Below, piece after piece: positions 63,601-64,000 of a stretch of DNA of 64,000 bases. How positions within the stretch are numbered: the first letter of the stretch is position 1; every line of letters begins with the position of its first letter. The translations under genes and the position numbers were made by a program. Source of the stretch: Chondrilla cf. caribensis (taxonomy: Eukaryota; Porifera; Demospongiae; Chondrillida; Chondrillidae); the NCBI GenBank assembly GCA_964020155.1, contig OZ026559.1, positions 2,710,455 to 2,774,454 on the forward strand, given 5' to 3'. The notes beneath the pieces were generated by a model, which was not told where the DNA came from, ran no database searches, and was given only the letters and a program-made list of their open reading frames with translations.

Positions 63601-63966
63601 CACACACACACACTATTTAGTGTTCCTGGCTGTCTGGGATACAGCATGATGTGCTAGTGTGTTATTGGATATACGTACGTCTTGGTATGATTGCTTTGCT
63701 CTTGCACACATGCATGTAGGTTGATGCCCAAATAGTGGATATCAGACAGGCTTTGCACAAAGCATTTGCTGAAGAACAGCGACAATCCGTGAGATAGATT
63801 CAATACAGCAGTTTGTTGTTGTTGTGTGTACAATCGTGTACTGCAGCCCGTCATCACAATTACCCAATGATTTCTTCATCAATTGCAGGCTTTTTTAGCC
63901 AAATATTTGGACGAGTTTCCTGAGCTCATACTGCTCCATCCCGAGTTCAACTTGAAGCAAGTTAAG
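54655..63966 (+). CDS. STK31: STK31-like protein with N-terminal RRM and Tudor domain (3' end outside window)
   Basis: Animal STK31 (TDRD8) is a germline protein with Tudor domain, coiled coils and a C-terminal kinase-like domain. Exons: 54655-54726, 55539-55618, 55690-55774, 55854-55900, 55981-56028, 56089-56209, 56277-56381, 56859-56930, 57412-57564, 57766-57838, 58145-58344, 58890-59206, 59756-59870, 59999-60151, 61119-61181, 61248-61385, 61595-61705, 62087-62190, 62278-62350, 62498-62595, 63390-63582, 63720-63788, 63889-63966 (856 codons, all phases agree). Residues ~8-80 form an RRM (DVFVSNIP, FSKYGTVERISLR, FVKFTEETAAKNAIVEL). Residues ~132-250 are a Tudor domain (WMFWAQ, EEDNCWYRCKVLD, RFIDYGNSSIVDVSDL). 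An acidic Ser-rich linker, then coiled-coil regions follow. The last exon (FPELILLHPEFNLKQVK) matches the STK31 segment just before its kinase domain. The RRM is unlike human STK31 but recalls TDRD10. Confidence 0.88.
58510..58538 (+). other. Hammerhead-like core motif (CTGATGA...GAAACGTC)
   Basis: CTGATGA (58510-58516), 14 bases, then GAAAC (58531-58535) and GTC. This order and spacing resemble the compact hammerhead motifs known from Penelope-like retroelements. The stem II arms (ACC/GGCC region) pair only partly, so activity is doubtful. It lies in an intron of the STK31-like gene, just after a 49-bp hairpin (58433-58481). Confidence 0.3.
59273..59490. mobile_element. 218-bp MITE in an STK31-like intron
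   Basis: Perfect 12-bp inverted ends TAGTGTCCGAAA/TTTCGGACACTA (TA probably being the target duplication). Related sequence appears near 51910 in the CIB gene. Confidence 0.8.
60228..60348. repeat. 121-nt near-perfect hairpin in an STK31-like intron
   Basis: 58-nt arms with three differences and a 5-nt loop (TCGTG). The left arm starts ATGTACCCCGATGCGTGG; the arms contain CAACTACAAAAGCGCC. It lies in the intron between 60151 and 61119. Most likely a foldback MITE; transcription would give a long RNA hairpin. Confidence 0.85.
60701..60767. repeat. Second hairpin in the same intron
   Basis: TGAGCCCATCCATA and its inverse close a stem of about 31 bp including TATATTACACAT; almost no loop. Confidence 0.85.
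61399..61540. repeat. CA/CG-rich microsatellite
   Basis: Alternating CA, CG and CATG repeats beginning about 15 bp after the donor at 61385 in the STK31-like gene. Confidence 0.9.
63035..63151. repeat. Inverted repeat with 19-bp arms
   Basis: ATAGTTGTAGCCTGTCTAG (63035-63053) and its exact reverse complement (63133-63151) bracket about 80 bp in an STK31-like intron; probably a small MITE. Confidence 0.75.
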
Positions 63967-64000
63967 GTAAATATTTGACACACTGTCAGAAATGTATGGG

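Overview
The window looks like nuclear DNA of an invertebrate animal. It is AT-rich, with compact multi-exon genes, GT-AG introns mostly from about 70 bp to 3 kb, and dense short transposons. A sponge (demosponge) is my best guess. It rests on the compact introns, a death-fold gene with a sponge-like look and the gene repertoire; this is inference and nothing here fixes the species.

Layout. 1-771 (+): 3' half of a Speedy/RINGO Cdk-activator gene. About 1722-6917: left arm of a roughly 4.7-kb inverted duplication, carrying an RCC1 pseudogene on the minus strand that lacks exon 1 and most of exon 2. 6939-22760 (+): a complete 27-exon short-type ABCC (MRP4-like) transporter. 22761-26551: intergenic, with a LINE 3' remnant and short DNA transposons. 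26552-32848 (+): complete PITHD1 orthologue in 7 exons with a repeat-filled first intron. 33279-34784 (+): a death-domain gene whose first exon I could not find. 35697-39810 (+): complete RCC1 in 4 exons, most of it inside the right arm (about 36083-40823) of the inverted duplication. 40824-46540: a block of DNA transposons with an intact pogo/Tigger-type transposase ending in a PHD finger. 46673-53110 (+): a CIB-family EF-hand gene in 8 exons with a nested hAT-type element in intron 4. 54655-end (+): the 5' part of an STK31-like germline gene that starts with an RRM, followed by a Tudor domain and coiled coils. Its kinase domain, if present, lies beyond the window.

The genes are unrelated housekeeping, signalling and germline genes, and I see no pathway-level cluster. 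The structural story is more interesting than the gene content: two arms of one inverted duplication, 29 kb apart, enclose the ABCC, PITHD1 and death-domain genes. Because the arms are otherwise near-identical, the right arm shows the pre-insertion sequence for a 654-bp mobile element in the left arm. That gives the ends of an unusual nonautonomous family with terminal hairpins, which also inserted into itself and has two further copies in introns.

Exon boundaries were deduced by eye from GT/AG signals, reading-frame continuity and remembered protein-family patterns. No alignment or database search was run.
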